64,000 nt of DNA, taken from the NCBI GenBank assembly GCA_026545765.1, contig JAIFAC010000158.1:62001-126000 (forward strand). The letters are read 5' to 3'. Below are positions 15,813 through 28,576 of this stretch, piece by piece. The stretch comes from Plantago major. Taxonomy: Eukaryota; Streptophyta; Magnoliopsida; Lamiales; Plantaginaceae. The notes under the pieces are model-generated. The model was given only the letters and a program-made list of their open reading frames with translations. It searched no databases and was not told where the DNA came from. The first letter of the stretch is position 1, and each line of letters starts with the position of its first letter. A program made the position numbers and the translations under genes.

Positions 15813-17436
15813 TGGTAATGGCAAAGTAAAAGACTAGGGGGGTGAATAGTCTTTTAAAACTTTTGTCGATAATAACTATTTCTCGATATCTCAATGGATA
15901 TCCGATACTTAGAATCAGATGTAAGACTTAATAAAGATAAGTGCGTAAATGCTAATAAGTGTGTGTTGTTGAAGTATAAATACGTAAAGGTAAATAACAG
16001 TTAAGTATAGTGGTATCCGGAGGTGCGTAATCCTCCAACTAATCCACTTCTCTATCGAGACCTAAAATTCACTAGAATGTATAATTGAGTTCTCCCTACA
16101 ATAATCCTATTCTAAGATTCTTAACATTGGTTCCCAACCAAATGTTCCTCTGAGTTGTTCCCTTTCACAAACAAGTACTTCGCATCGTAAACCTTTGAGT
16201 TATTCCTAGCTTCCCAAGCTAAGTACTTCCTATACTCAATAACCTTGAGTTATTCCTTAGTTTCCAAATCAAGTACTTCCTATACCCTAACCTTGGAGTT
16301 ATTCCCTAATTTTTCAAACTAAGTACTTCCTGTACTCCACGCCAGTTATGGTATTGGTTTTGGTTTGAGTTGTCAGATGAGCTTCTTAATAACTTTTCAG
16401 TTAATCAGATAGCTCTGTGAATCAAGTTACTCAATACACTTTACAGCGTATGGTATCTTGTTCGATTTATCGACCTAAGTCTTATGATATCTGCTCAAGA
16501 GAATGAATCTCGATAGTTGATCTTTTGATTCAACTCCTTCACGATAGCTTTGCTTGTTTAGGATCGTGACACTTAGAACTTCAAGTTTACTCAAGATCAA
16601 AAGCTTTGGTCGCAATGTAAAGCTTTGAGAATAAGTAAGATGCTTTGAGAGAGAGTAAGATCGCCGCTTGCGCTCAAGGTGTTCAAAGGTGTTCTCTCAA
16701 GTCGCCTAAGTGTTGATATTTATAGATGAATTTGAGTGCTTTGAATAGTATCCGTAGCTCAAATTCAAACTATTGATATCTGTGTATAGTATCAGAGGTG
16801 TTTTGTCTTCTTATCGGTTGCCGCTGTTGCTTTTATTCGCATATCTATGTCCGTGCATTAAATGCATCAGACTATACTTTTGTCCTGTAGTGTCAACTTA
16901 ACTATGCTTTGTATCGTAGACTAGTGTTATCCGATTCTTTGCACGCCCTTATCTTCATTCTTCAGATACCACTTGTATTTATTGAAACAACTTTGTTTGC
17001 AATATATATTCTCTTCGTAAACGTGGTTAAAGCTCAAGGTATCTCGAGAATAGATATCTGTGGACACTTTCCTTGTTTTCGATATGTATCTTATTTCTCG
17101 ATATCTCTTGTGACACGCTTGTTTGAAACTATTCGTGTCTTTAAGATATCCGCTAAGATATCTAACAATGATTCAAAGAATCTTGTGCGCTTCTTCAAGT
17201 CTTCAATGTCGCTGAGCTTTACATTGATGTCTTCTTCTTGGTCTTCTCTTACATAAAATAAAAATTACATGTTGAGACCTAACATCCTATACAAGATTAG
17301 CTAGACTATCATACTTAGTGGTTTTCCTCTTTACAATGTTCAAGTGAACCAAGAGTACTAATCACCTTTCGAGATTAAGATAAGTCATCATGTTGTCGAT
17401 CAATCTAAACAGATATTTCTAACAAAATATCTAACA
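15813..17436 (-). repeat. Copia 3' LTR (left copy)
   Basis: It aligns along its whole length with 29723-31407 and ends ...AAATATCTAACA before the purine tract. It is about 60 bp shorter than the right copy. Many differences from the right copy are at CAG/CTG sites. The left edge (CATGGTAATGGCAAAG) is degraded compared with TGTTGGTCCAGATAACG. Confidence 0.85.
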
Positions 17437-18228
17437 AATTTCCCCATTTTGATCACCAACGATGACTATCTTCCTATTACAACTGGATGAGTGAACAATC
17501 CAACACTTAATCTTTTCTTAAGATCTTCAAATTCATTTAATTAAGTGCAGAAAGTAGACATCAACCAAATCACAAGGTGTGATCTTTGCTGACAAGTTAT
17601 CTTTTATAGAATACTATCTGAGAGTAAGTTCTTCAGATAAGTTACAAATAAAAATTACAGATAACTTCAATACATGATACGCTTAAGCTCAAAAGAAAAT
17701 ACAAAAGCTACATAGTAAATTAGGACAATGTATAACCAAGCTCCAAGTAAACATCCTAATAGACTAGTCTTCAAGTCTTCAATCTTCAAGTCTTCAACAG
17801 TGTGTTTCTATGGATCAGTTTGCAAATTTCCTATCTCCAAACCTTTTGATGTCATCAGAATAATCATAGAGAAGAGTTCTGACAAGCATCTCTCGTGTCT
17901 CGCAAATCCACGCACCTCTTCAGAAGTTTTGGTAGGATTTTTCGACAAAATGTCAATCATGTACTTTCCCACTTCCAGCATGCTCTATTCGATATCCGAA
18001 AGCTTGAAGTATTCAGATAATCTTCGACATCCGATGTCACCTGTATTGATCTTCTCCGGATAGAACGACTCATGTGGTTCCACAAAGTCTTGGTCTTGTG
18101 CTCTCGTGATATTCGAATTTTGTGCACATCATCCGCTTTCCATATGGACAATCATCGAGAGGTCCTTTTTCACGGCTTCTTCTTGACAACTTCAAAATCC
18201 AACCATGCTTTGATGTGATTGGTGTTGA

Positions 18229-21200
18229 TCAAGGTAGGTTTATCCTTTCTCCATGCCATGAGTTGTTTATGGATTGGTTCTGAAATCTTGAATTTACCAA
18301 TAGATGCTTCAGCCCGTAATCCAATAGCCATTCTTTTGATTGATGCACCAGAGATGAGGAATCATTGTCATACTTCACATACTCAATTTTGGCTTCTTCC
18401 GCCCGAGTGGAAGTTGACTTTTCTTTGCTCGCCTCACTTCCTTCTCTGCCTTGAATTCTCTTTGGGTTGTTGTTTGAAGAGCCACCACCGGATAGACTTG
18501 GTATTTCCAGAGGGTGTTTTAGCCGCCAAAGGCTTTGCGCTATGGGCTCGCCAGCTTTCAATTTTCCTTTTCGTGAAGAGGAGCTTCATCTTCATCGCCT
18601 CTTCATCATCATCAAGATTAGATCTTGTGAGAGTTTCACACCTTCTTCATTGCCTGTGACTTGATTTGACCTTCTTCTTCTTCGTAAGAAGATTCATCAA
18701 TCCTCTAACTTGTCTTCTTCTTGGAGCCTTCGTACTCCTTGGAGGTTTCGTACGGCCCTTGTTACCATTTTGGTTCCTTCAAGGTTTCGGGAAGTGCCTA
18801 CTATTTGCACAAATGCTTGGCTTCGAGGAGGGTTCATTGATTCCGAGTGGTGGTGGAAGTTTTTCTTCTTCCTTCCGAGCCGCACTACCCAGATTTCTTC
18901 TTGTTTTCATCTCCTTCTTCCCATTCCCCGACTTTGAGGTCCAGATTTGTACTTTCTTTCCCCTTAGTCATTGTCATCACTCGGCCTCATAAAGGAATCG
19001 AGAGAGTTGAAGTGCCCTTGTAGATAATTATTATAGGCACCGACCAACTTCAAGTTCACTTTGAGCCTCGATTTTGCTTGATAAGTCCATTGTCCTTATC
19101 TGAGCTCGCCAATGGGCCTAGGATGGCATCTGCTTCCAGCAAGGTAACTTGCCTCTTGAAAAGCTTTTTCACTAAAGACACATCATCGCCCTTATCATTC
19201 CTGCATCTTTCCGAGCAATGACTATGCTAGTTGTTCTCGAGTGATGAGCTCAAAGGAACTTTTTCATTTCGTAGGGACCGAGGCAATTACTTCCTTGTTC
19301 GTGAAGACATCTCCTTGTTCGTAGTAGCGATTGCACTGCTCATGTATTCATGGAGTGGACGTTTGCGCTTGTTGAATATTGTAGGAGCAATCAACTTCCT
19401 TTTCAAGTGAGAAACCGCTAAATGTTCATGGCGGTGCTCTCGCCAAAGTCTTGTCTTCTTCATCATCCGAGTGATTAGCCCAAAGGATCTTCATCCTCTT
19501 CGACATTTTCATCGATCAGACGAGTCCAAAGAACCATCTCGTAGATTGGTTTCTTTCCTTTCTGGGAGGAGGATGGTACTTCTTTCGAAAATGATGCAGC
19601 CTTAGCATCCTGCTTGACTTCAGATACTTCTTCAGTATCGAGTTCTTTGGTGATCTCTTGCACAGCATCCCGTAGCTCTTTAACCTCAGAGTAAGCAATC
19701 ATTTCTTCTAAGTATAGATCTTGTAGTTGATCAATCTTATCTCTGGATTTAGCTATTTGATCTTCCAGTTGAAGATGGAGCTGTTGTTCTTCTTCCAACA
19801 GTTGTCTGAGTTGAGCAGATATGGTTTGAGTGTTTAAGATTTTCTGATTGGTTTCTTCAGAAAGCTCAACTACTTGCTCAGTAGTAACTGCGTGTTGGTT
19901 AGAAGATGGATGAGTAGATTTCTGAGGTGATGAAGACGGAGATTTCTGTGAAGTCTTCTCAGTTTGCTTTTCAAAGCATTGAGGCATTGTTTCTCCGTGA
20001 AATTCCTCCCCGTGCAGGGCATCATCATCATCCTTTTGTCATTATCATCCTCTTGGTGATGGTCAGTGGGAGGTTCATCAAAGTAATTTTCATTCATTTC
20101 TTCCTCCTCATCATCTTCAGATACAAGATTGATTACTTCTGGGATAGTGATCTTCTGCCCATTAACTTCTTCTTGTTCAGAAGGTATAAACTGCAGGGGC
20201 TGGGGCAGGACTGGCTTGAATGCCATCTGTAATCTTGTCTGACCATCTGCCTGTTCAAAGGCATGTATCAAACTATGCGCCACTTCTATGGAAAAGTCCT
20301 TATGTAGTAGAGTCGCAACTGTGTATTGTTCTGTAGGGAACATTGCTTGGACATATGTTTCCAGGTCAAGAGCTCGTGCTCGTCTGGTTGGTTGATCAGT
20401 GATTCTCAATATTTCAGAGATCAGAGCACCTTAACTTCTGCCATTTCTTGAAGCATTGAATATGATTTGGTGGTGTGAGCTTTGAAGAAGTGAAGTAGGT
20501 CCCTTGTTTCTTCAATGGGAACCTGCTTTGCATCTATTTGAGCCTGAAAGAAGGAGTTTTGAGTGAGTTTCAAAACTTTTGTAGATATCTGAGTAGAAGT
20601 GTAGTTTAGTTTCTGAGTTACCTGAGTATGAACATTAGGCTCAGATACTTGTTCTACTGAGACAATTGGTGTCTCAGATATCTTGTTGTGAGGTGGAGAC
20701 TTGGAAGTCTGGTCCTCATCAACCTTTCTTTCTTGAACCTGAGAGAAATACAATACTTAGGAAATAGTTTGAAAGAATCTATGCATAAATATGCTTTTAA
20801 TGAATTCTGATTTGTGCTACTTACTTCCTCAAAAGGAAGCTCGATTCATTTTCTCGTAAACTTGTGCGCTTCGGTGTTCTTCGAGTGATGTCATTGGGGC
20901 TTCATCAATTTCCATTGATGCAGGGGAAGTCGCAACTTTATCCCCTTGCATTTCTACTTCTGAAATAGCCTGTAAGTAGAAAGTATTGAATATTAGAAGA
21001 GATAAAGGATAACCCAAGATGAAGAATACTTGTCACTTGATTGTCATATACCTTCAAGTTTGAAGGCTCAAGATGTGTTCTTCGAAACCTTGTTGGTTTG
21101 TCTCGCATTTCTTTTATCTTCTTCCATCTCAGTTGGAGCCTGTTAGAAACATTTATCATGAATGAGCACATAAACATTTTTACTGAAAAATTAGTTCTCT

Positions 21201-22979
21201 TTAAGAATCATTTACCTGTGGCACAGGCTCAGATTTCTCAAGAGTTGAGGTTGAAGGGACCTCTTTTTCAAGATTCGAGGCAAGCTTCTCCTTCCTCTTG
21301 TTTCTGCTTCTAACTCAAATTGTAATAAAGAAATTCTTATAAGGTAACAAGATTTATAAATATAGAATTTTATTTTCACAAGGTAAAGAGTTAAACCACC
21401 ATTTACCCGAGCTTTCAGTCGATTGGTCTCTGGAACTTGTGACCTTTCTATACATTGGTCGTCTTGTCCCAGTGTAGTTTCTTTGTTTGAAGTTTCTGGT
21501 ACTTCACACCTTTCCTGAGTATGCAACTCAGTTGCCTCCCCTGGTTGATCATTCTGAGTAGATGTCTCAGTTTGATTCCTCTCATTGAGTTGGGGAACCT
21601 GCTCATTTACAGGATTTTCTTCAACATACTGTATTGCTGGTAATTCAAAATGGAGTTCATTTACCATTTCATCAACCACTTGTGGTTGTTGTGTTTGTGG
21701 TTGTTGTGGTTGTCTGGAAGCAGAAGATTGATCAGTAGAATGTTCTTCCAGATTTTTAGATGTGGCATTTCCATCAAGATCCGCCAAAGACTAAAATACC
21801 ACTCATCAGGGCTTTGTGAAGTTGTGCAAGAGAGACATTCCCTGATGATGTGTTTGCACCAACAACCTTTGCTATAGGTTCAGCAACCTGTGGTGTAGGT
21901 TCTTCTTCAGATACCTTATCACTAGTTACTTTTTCAGTGTGTCTTCTGAGAATTGACAACCTCTTTGGGTGTGTCTTCTGATTTGCCAACAGACTTCTTT
22001 CTTGAAGTTCTGGGCTTCTTGGTTGCAACCTTTTCTTCAGATATCTTTTCAGATTTTCGCTTCTTAGGACCTTTCTGAGACCCAGTAACCTTTTTCATCA
22101 GATTTGTATACTCATATTTGTAGAGTAAGTTACTGTTGGCTATTTCAGCCGTGTCTCTGAGCTCAATGCCAAGCTTTTCCAGCAAGTAGCATATCTTCAG
22201 ACCATAACCTACTGTGGCCTTTGGCTCAGCTAGTCCTTTGACAATCTTAGGCTCGAAGCCTTGAATCTTCTTCACGAATTTCATGAAGGCGCATTTTCCC
22301 GCTTAAAAGGGTTTTCCACTTTTGTCTTGTTGATTCAACAAGAACATCATGATCCATCGTTCTTGGCTTATCCGTCAAGACCTCATTGTAGACCATCAAA
22401 GCATCGTGAAGAATGCAAGCCAAGATATCCCAAAGGAACCAACAGATGTCCGTTCGGATGTCGCAAGTTTGAACTCGGTGGGTGTATCGATTTTCAAGTT
22501 CACACGCCATCAGTAAAGTTCTTTAACACCTTCAAGGAGTTCATCATCCTTGGTGTTTATTTCAAAATCCTTTCCAAGATTTTGAACCTCAAACAACTTC
22601 TGAAGGTTGTTAAGTCCGTATGATTTCCTTTCCTTGATCGAGGTTTTGATAGACACTATTTCAAAGGTGCCTTCAGATACAGAAATAATCTGAGTTGTTG
22701 TAAAATTCCAACACATCGAGTGATGAAATTCCACTTGGGCGAGATAGAAAACCCTTGATTTGTGCCTTTTCAAGCATGTCAAGAATCAATTTTCCGTCAT
22801 TGGTTTTCTATTGCGAGAGAGGTATTCTCAACTATGGCACCACCCCAAATCATTCTCGTGACTTGAAGTCCAATGGTCGATTAAAACTCCTACCAATGAT
22901 TGTTTACAATAACCAACTCGTGCTTGCTTTTCAAAGCATCGGAGGATCGATTTCGTGTTGAAGTGTTCTTGGAGGCCAT
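18229..22979 (-). CDS. Extra 3' gene of the SIRE-type Copia (env-like/aORF), multi-exon
   Basis: Reading on the minus strand from an ATG at 22979 (MASKNTSTRNRSSD), open frames continue for over 3 kb with intervening shifts. The N-terminal part has a globular pattern (SEGTFEIVSIKTSI, LNNLQKLFEVQNLG) that I recall from predicted retroelement proteins of asterids. The middle is basic and low in complexity (KKRKSEKISEEKVATKKPR), and the end contains a coiled coil (19475-19987, LRQLLEEEQQLHLQLEDQI). Four short GT-AG introns are visible: 21310-21406, 21140-21215, 20970-21052 and 20739-20824. Position between pol and the 3' LTR is that of the SIRE env-like ORF. No signal peptide or membrane segment was seen, so 'envelope' is only a positional name. 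Function is unknown and the 3' end is uncertain. Confidence 0.55.
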
Positions 22980-23163
22980 CTCTTTATATAGTGTAGGATT
23001 TGAAATTGGTGTATGAAAGAGATGTGATTCAAGAATTCTTTGCGAAAAACTTAATCTTGATTTGCGTAGATTGTAGAGGTTTGCAGAGAATCAAGAGAGA
23101 ATTTGCTATTTTGTGTAAGATGAATTTTCGATTAGGCAAAAGTGATTTCATTTGCCAAAATCC

Positions 23164-23173
23164 TATATATATA
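23164..23173 (-). promoter_or_regulatory. TATA box upstream of the extra Copia gene
   Basis: GCTATATATATAGG on the minus strand lies about 185 bp before the ATG at 22979, a normal promoter spacing for a plant gene. It suggests an internal promoter separate from the LTR. Confidence 0.4.
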
Positions 23174-23666
23174 GCATTGAATCCCAATGCATAAATACAT
23201 ACAAATTGATTTTGTGTGTACGTATCGTAATTTGCAAACAAAGTGAGCAAAAGCTAGTTCGGCATTAAATACTTAGTGGGCCATGTCAATTTCAACATCC
23301 ACTATTTATCGTGAATTAATTTCCACCGCATGCATCAATCGCTTAACTTCATCGAGGGTCACCATTGCTTCTTCAAAGAATGATCACAATCGAAGTGTAA
23401 TTGTGCCCATTTAATGAGTTTTGGCGACTTGCTATCTGAATCACAATTCTGTATGACCAAGGACACTGTTCGCATCTGAATCTGTCTTATACTTAGGATT
23501 TTTCCAAGTTTTTCATCAAGATAGAAATAATGCGAGTTTCAAGAGAGTAGTTGATTGCAGATAGTTATACTATTCTCTTTGTGTTCCCTGCTTATAGAGT
23601 GATTCGGATATCCGAGTTCCGCCCTCGTAGATCTTAAGCTATCTTTTTGCTCTTTAGCCTTTTTGA

Positions 23667-23778
23667 CTTCTGGATACCCGTTCCAGATTTCTCTTTTCTG
23701 GATACCCGTTCCAGATACCTCTTCTCTGGATGCCCGTTCCAGATACCTCTTCTCTGGTTGCCCGTTCCAGATACCTGA
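23667..23778. repeat. Four tandem ~28-33 bp repeats after pol
   Basis: The unit CTGGATACCCGTTCCAGATA is repeated four times with small changes (ACCCG, GCCCG, TTGCCCG). It lies directly downstream of the pol stop codon (23785 on the minus strand), in the spacer before the extra gene. Each unit is itself partly self-complementary (CTGGA...TCCAG). Confidence 0.85.
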
Positions 23779-23784
23779 ACTCTT

Positions 23785-25433
23785 TCAGTTCATTGGTAGT
23801 TCCATTAGTCCAAGACTATGTCTTAAGGCTAAGAATCTACTTTCTTGTAGTGGCTTAGTGAAGATATCTGCAAGTTGGTCTTCAATGCCAATCTTGAGTA
23901 TCTCTATATTGCCCTTTTCAACATGGTCTCTGATGAAGTGATGTCTAACATCAATGTGCTTTGTTCTGGCATGAAATTTAGGATTCTGTGTAATCGCAAT
24001 AGCACTTGTGTTATCACAGAAAATGGGAGTTTTCTTCTCATCGAGTCCATAGTCTTTAAGTTGTTGTTGTATCCACAGAATTTGTGTTGCACAACAACCA
24101 GCAGCAATATATTCACCTCCGTGGTAGAAGTTGCAATTGAGTTTTGCTTCTTGCTAAACCATGAGATAAGTCTAGTACCCGTAAACCCAAGTTCTGAGGT
24201 GCTTTTCCTATCAAGCAATGATCCAAAGATAATCATTCGAGTACCCAATTAAACTCAATCCACTTTCTTTAGGATACCACAATCCTACATCTACTGTACC
24301 TTTTACATACCTTAATATTTTCATAGCAATGTTGTAGTGTGTTTGCATTGGATTTGTCTGAAATCTAGCACATACTCCAACGGCATATTGAATATCAGGT
24401 CTACTTGCAGTGAGGTAAAGTAGTGAACCTATCAATTTCCTATACTTATGTTCTTCAACACTCTTATCTGATTCAGTATAGGTCATTTTGGTTCCAATGC
24501 TCATAGGTATCTTAGCATTCTTTTCAGAAGGCTTAAGATTGAATTTTGTGAGCATATCTTTTGCATACTTTGTTTGACTAATGAATATTCCATCATTGAG
24601 TTGCTTGACTTGCAATCCTAGGAAATAATTCATTTCTCCCATCATGCTCATCTCAAACTTGCTTTTCATGAGATTTGCAAAGTCATTACAAAGTTGATTG
24701 TCCTTAGATCCAAATATGATGTCATCAACATATACTTGAACTAAGAGTAGTTTCCCATCATGATTTAAGGTAAATAAAGTTTTATCAACTTCACCTTTCT
24801 TGAAACCACTTTCCAGAAGGTATTTGGCCAAAGTGTCATACCATGCTCTTGGAGCCTGTTTCTGTCCATACAGAGCTTTCTATAATTTATAGACCATTCT
24901 ACCTTCTGAGGAAACTTCAAAGCCAGGTGGTTGCTCAACATAAACTTCTTCTGCAAGTTCACCGTTTAAGAATACACTTTTGACATCCATCTGATAAACT
25001 TTGAAATCTTTATGAGCTGCAAAGGCTAGAAAGAGTCTTATTGCATCCAATCTGCAACCGTGCATATGACTCGTCAAAATCTAAGCCTTCACCGGGTAAA
25101 TCCTCGCAACCAATCTTGCTTTGTTCAAGTTATTTCACCAGATTCATTCATCTTGTTTCTGAAAACCCATTTAGTTCCAATCACAGATATTCCTTCTATA
25201 AATGGAACTAGTTTCCAGACTTTGTTTCTCTCAAATTGATCCAACTCTTCTTGCATTGCAGAGATCCAGTCTTGGTCTCCTAATGCTTCTTCTATATTTT
25301 TAGGTTCAATATTCGAGATGAAACATCCAAAGAGAGAGTTAGCATTTTCAGCTATTGCTCTCCTAGTCCTAACACCCTGATTAATCGGTCCAATTATATC
25401 CTTTGTAGGATGATCTTTGATCCATTTCATCAT
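23785..25433 (-). pseudogene. Copia reverse transcriptase and RNase H
   Basis: Minus-strand blocks give KNIEEALGDQDWISAMQEEL (about 25290), [19 protein letters not shown] (about 24960), the catalytic YVDDIIFGSKDN (about 24710), and RNase H with IDRKSTSELGFTG... and LADIFTKPLQESRFLALRHS before a stop at 23785. These are the standard Copia RT and RNase H landmarks; the enzyme would copy element RNA into DNA in virus-like particles. Frameshifts near 25100, 24880 and 24240-23900 break the frame. Some fall in stretches poor in CAG/CTG and may be sequence errors. Confidence 0.85.
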
Positions 25434-25997
25434 AGGTTTAGTGCTAGTAGGATCAATATCCAGGTGATCTGAATGTGAATCACTAAGATTTTGATTTGAT
25501 ACTTTTCAAGATTCGAGATATCGACATATGGGAAATGTCATGGATATCGACACTTTTTCGATGTTAGAGATATCCGAGACATGCATTTCAAGATTCTTAT
25601 TTTCGATACCTCTTCATGATGAAGGTTCTCGAACTGCTCCATTTCGAAAACTCATAGGAAATTCCTCATCATGTCCATGAGTCATCTTGTTGTTACTAGG
25701 CTTTTCAAGCTTTTCACGCCGAGTCATCCTCACTTTCCATAATGATGTTTTTCCTTTCGAGGATTCTTCTTTAGAATCCTCGCATAATTCTTTGAACCTT
25801 TCTGAGAGTTCATCAATATGAGGTGTTTTCTTATTTCCTTCATAGAATACAACATGAACTGATTCTTCAATTTTCTTTGTTCTTTTGTTGTAAACTCTGT
25901 AAGCTTTGCTGTTTGTGGAATAGCCAAGAAAACACCTTCATCCGCCTTTGGTTGAAATGTTCTCGGATAATCTTTCCCATTGTTTAGAACAAAACAT

Positions 25998-27119
25998 CTA
26001 CAACCAAATACTCTCGATGTTTGATATTAGGGGTCTACCAACCAAGATTTCATAGGTCCTGTCATGGTTTTTGTTTATCAAACATCTGTTCTGAGTGTAG
26101 CAAGCTGTGTTTACAGCTTCAACCCAATAAATTTCACTTATTTCAGTGTCAGCTAGCATTGTCCTTGCAGCTTCTTTAAGGGTTCTGTTTTTCCTTTCTG
26201 CAACACCATTTTGTTGAGGTGTTCTTACAGAGGAAAGTTGGTGTTGTATACCTTTGCAGGTACAAAACTCCTTTATGTACTGGTTGACAAACTCAGTACC
26301 ATGGTCTGTTCTGATTGCAGATACCGTGTCATTTTTCATGACTTCAAGCTTTTTCAGCAAGTTTGGTATCTCCACCCTGGCATCAGATTTGTGTTTCAGA
26401 AAGACAACCCAAGTGAATCTTGAGAAGTCATCTACAACAACCAGACCATACTTCTTTCCTGCATAACTAGTTACAGATGATTCAAATAGATCCATATGTA
26501 AAAGTTGCAGTGGTCTAACACTAGAGTGTCTGATTTTGGACTTGAAAGAGATCTTAGATTGTTTCCCCATCTGACAGGCAGAACAGATACCATCCTTTCT
26601 GAAAGATGTTCTGGGAAGACCAACCACTAACTCTTTCTTGGCAAGTCTATTCAGAGTTTTGAAGTTCAAGTGACTCATTCTTTTGTGCCATAACCAGTGC
26701 TCTTCTGTGTGACCAGATTGACTCACCATGAGACATTCTTCAGTTGTGGCAGATGCCCAATCGGCAACATAAAGACTGCCTTTCCGCCGACCAACTAAGA
26801 CTGTCTGCTTTGACTCATTGTCAATTAGTTTGCAGTATTTAGCTTTGAATTTTATAGTAAAACCCTTGTCTGCAAACTGGCTCATGCTAAATAGATTATA
26901 TTTCAAATCCTTAACATGTAATACGTCAGTGATTGTTAAAGTCCCCAATTTGACGTTGCCAAATCCCAGAGAGGGATTTAATTCTCCTCCAGCAAATCTG
27001 ATATCTGGTCCTGTGTTGCAAGCTTTGTAATCAACCAGATTTGCTTTGTCTCCTGTCATGTGCTTTCCGCATCCACTATCAAATAGCCATTGTGCTTTAG
27101 TCCAGGAGGCATTCTGCAC
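25998..27119 (-). CDS. Copia protease and integrase
   Basis: A 373-codon open stretch. The aspartic protease site is LFDSGCGKHMTG near the start. The pre-integrase zinc finger (WLWHKRMSHLNF then CSACQMGK) is followed by the integrase core with its D-D-E residues in LLHMDLFE, IRTDHGTEF and GVAERKNRTLKE. The protease cuts the polyprotein; the integrase inserts element cDNA. It is part of the gag-pol polyprotein, not a separate gene, and this block alone is uninterrupted. Confidence 0.9.
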   Translation of the reverse strand: MQNASWTKAQWLFDSGCGKHMTGDKANLVDYKACNTGPDIRFAGGELNPSLGFGNVKLGTLTITDVLHVKDLKYNLFSMSQFADKGFTIKFKAKYCKLIDNESKQTVLVGRRKGSLYVADWASATTEECLMVSQSGHTEEHWLWHKRMSHLNFKTLNRLAKKELVVGLPRTSFRKDGICSACQMGKQSKISFKSKIRHSSVRPLQLLHMDLFESSVTSYAGKKYGLVVVDDFSRFTWVVFLKHKSDARVEIPNLLKKLEVMKNDTVSAIRTDHGTEFVNQYIKEFCTCKGIQHQLSSVRTPQQNGVAERKNRTLKEAARTMLADTEISEIYWVEAVNTACYTQNRCLINKNHDRTYEILVGRPLISNIESIWL

Positions 27120-27137
27120 ACAACAGGAAACAGGAGA

Positions 27138-28576
27138 TTAGGTTCTCATATCTTTGATGGAACCGTCAGAATTAAAAGTTCTTCCAGTAGGAATCCATTT
27201 TTGAATGAATTTCTTTGAAATATGCTTTTGTCTGACAGGAACGTAAGGAGGAATTCTTTTTGAATGAATGTTATCATTAGTAAGAATTATTTTCTTCCTT
27301 GGTGTGTTCCTAGGTGCTCCATATGATGCTTTCGGATACACTGTCAGTTTACGAGTTTGCTTTTCAAAGAACTTAGCCTTCCTTGATTTCTTCTAGCCGG
27401 CATTGATTTTCGGGCTTGATTTAACTTCCACTTCGATAATTGCTTTGAGCAATTCTAGCTTTCGACCATCGTTCTTGCTCGCTTGTACTCATGAGCAAGT
27501 TGTTTTCCGATGCCTTTGTAGCCAATACCGTTGAGCACTTGAAGCTATCTCGAGATCTTTTCGTGACTTTGCTAGTCTCTGGTTGATCCAATTTCTTTCC
27601 AGAAAAAGTGACATGGGAGAATTTGCCAGCTCCTGCAATTCTACCTTTTTGAGAGACATAGCACTGTGGGTGTTTACACTTTTCAGTGCTGTGTTTCTTT
27701 TCAGAGACGTACCCAACAGTTTTGTTTTTTACTTGTTTTTCCCACAAAGGTTTAGTCGCAACTGCCTTTCCTTTGTCAACAATCTTTGTCTTTTCACCGA
27801 TACTATAGATTGCATGGGAACCGTCTTGCTGAGTACTTACAAATGTTCTTTTCTCCTTACTCTTATTCAGAGTGATAGAACAATCTGTCTGTGTATTCAG
27901 CCCAAGTCCTTTCTTTTCTGAAGGATCTCTTAAGTAAGATTGTACTTCAGTAAGAGTGTCACTAGCTTTGGCATAAGATTGAAAAGATAGTTCTTTCTTC
28001 TTGAGTTCCTTGTTTTCAGAAAGAAGATCTTCATAATTCTTTCTTAACTCAGCCATTGCTTCTTCATGTGACTTTTCAGTCTCAGATATCTGAGCTTTGA
28101 GAGATGCATTTTCAGCATCCTTTCTCTCAGATTCTTTAACTAATTGAGAATTTTCCTTTTCAAGAGAATTCTTTTCTTCTTCAAGGTTTTCGGCTCTAGC
28201 TCGGATCATTAGAAATTCTCTTTCATAGATGTCAAGTTCTTTCCTGAGATTTTCTAGATTTTTTATTTCCTCTTCATCACTTTCATAAGTGTAGCAAGAA
28301 GTATGTGTTACCTCATCAACCATAAGACAGTTTTCTATGTTGGAGATGTCTGGTCCGTCAATTTCAGCAACCCCACACATTTCATTCTTCTTGAGGCCGA
28401 AGTCGATTATATCATGAGTAACTCCACATAATTCTGGTGATGGTAAGGTTGAGTCATCTGAATTGTCATCTTCAGAATCTGTCTCAACGTCTAGAGCATC
28501 CAGTTGAATTTGGATTTTCTTTCTTTCTTGATTAACAAAGCTTTACGCTTCTTCGAAGATTCTTCTATCTTTCTTG
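27138..28576 (-). pseudogene. Copia gag-pol linker with coiled coil
   Basis: The longest open part (27421-28380) is strongly heptad-like (ENLEEEKNSLEKENSQLVKE) and then basic with KCKHPQCYVSQKG, a possible CCHC-like remnant. Long coiled-coil regions downstream of the gag zinc knuckle are common in SIRE elements. Short frames at 27138-27341 connect to the protease. Frameshifts occur near 27400 and 28400-28560. Confidence 0.65.

Noticed and set aside
18229-22979. The Copia 3' gene as a wholly new host gene
   Set aside because: Position between pol and the 3' LTR and resemblance to asterid retroelement proteins make an env-like SIRE gene more likely; only the introns remain unusual.
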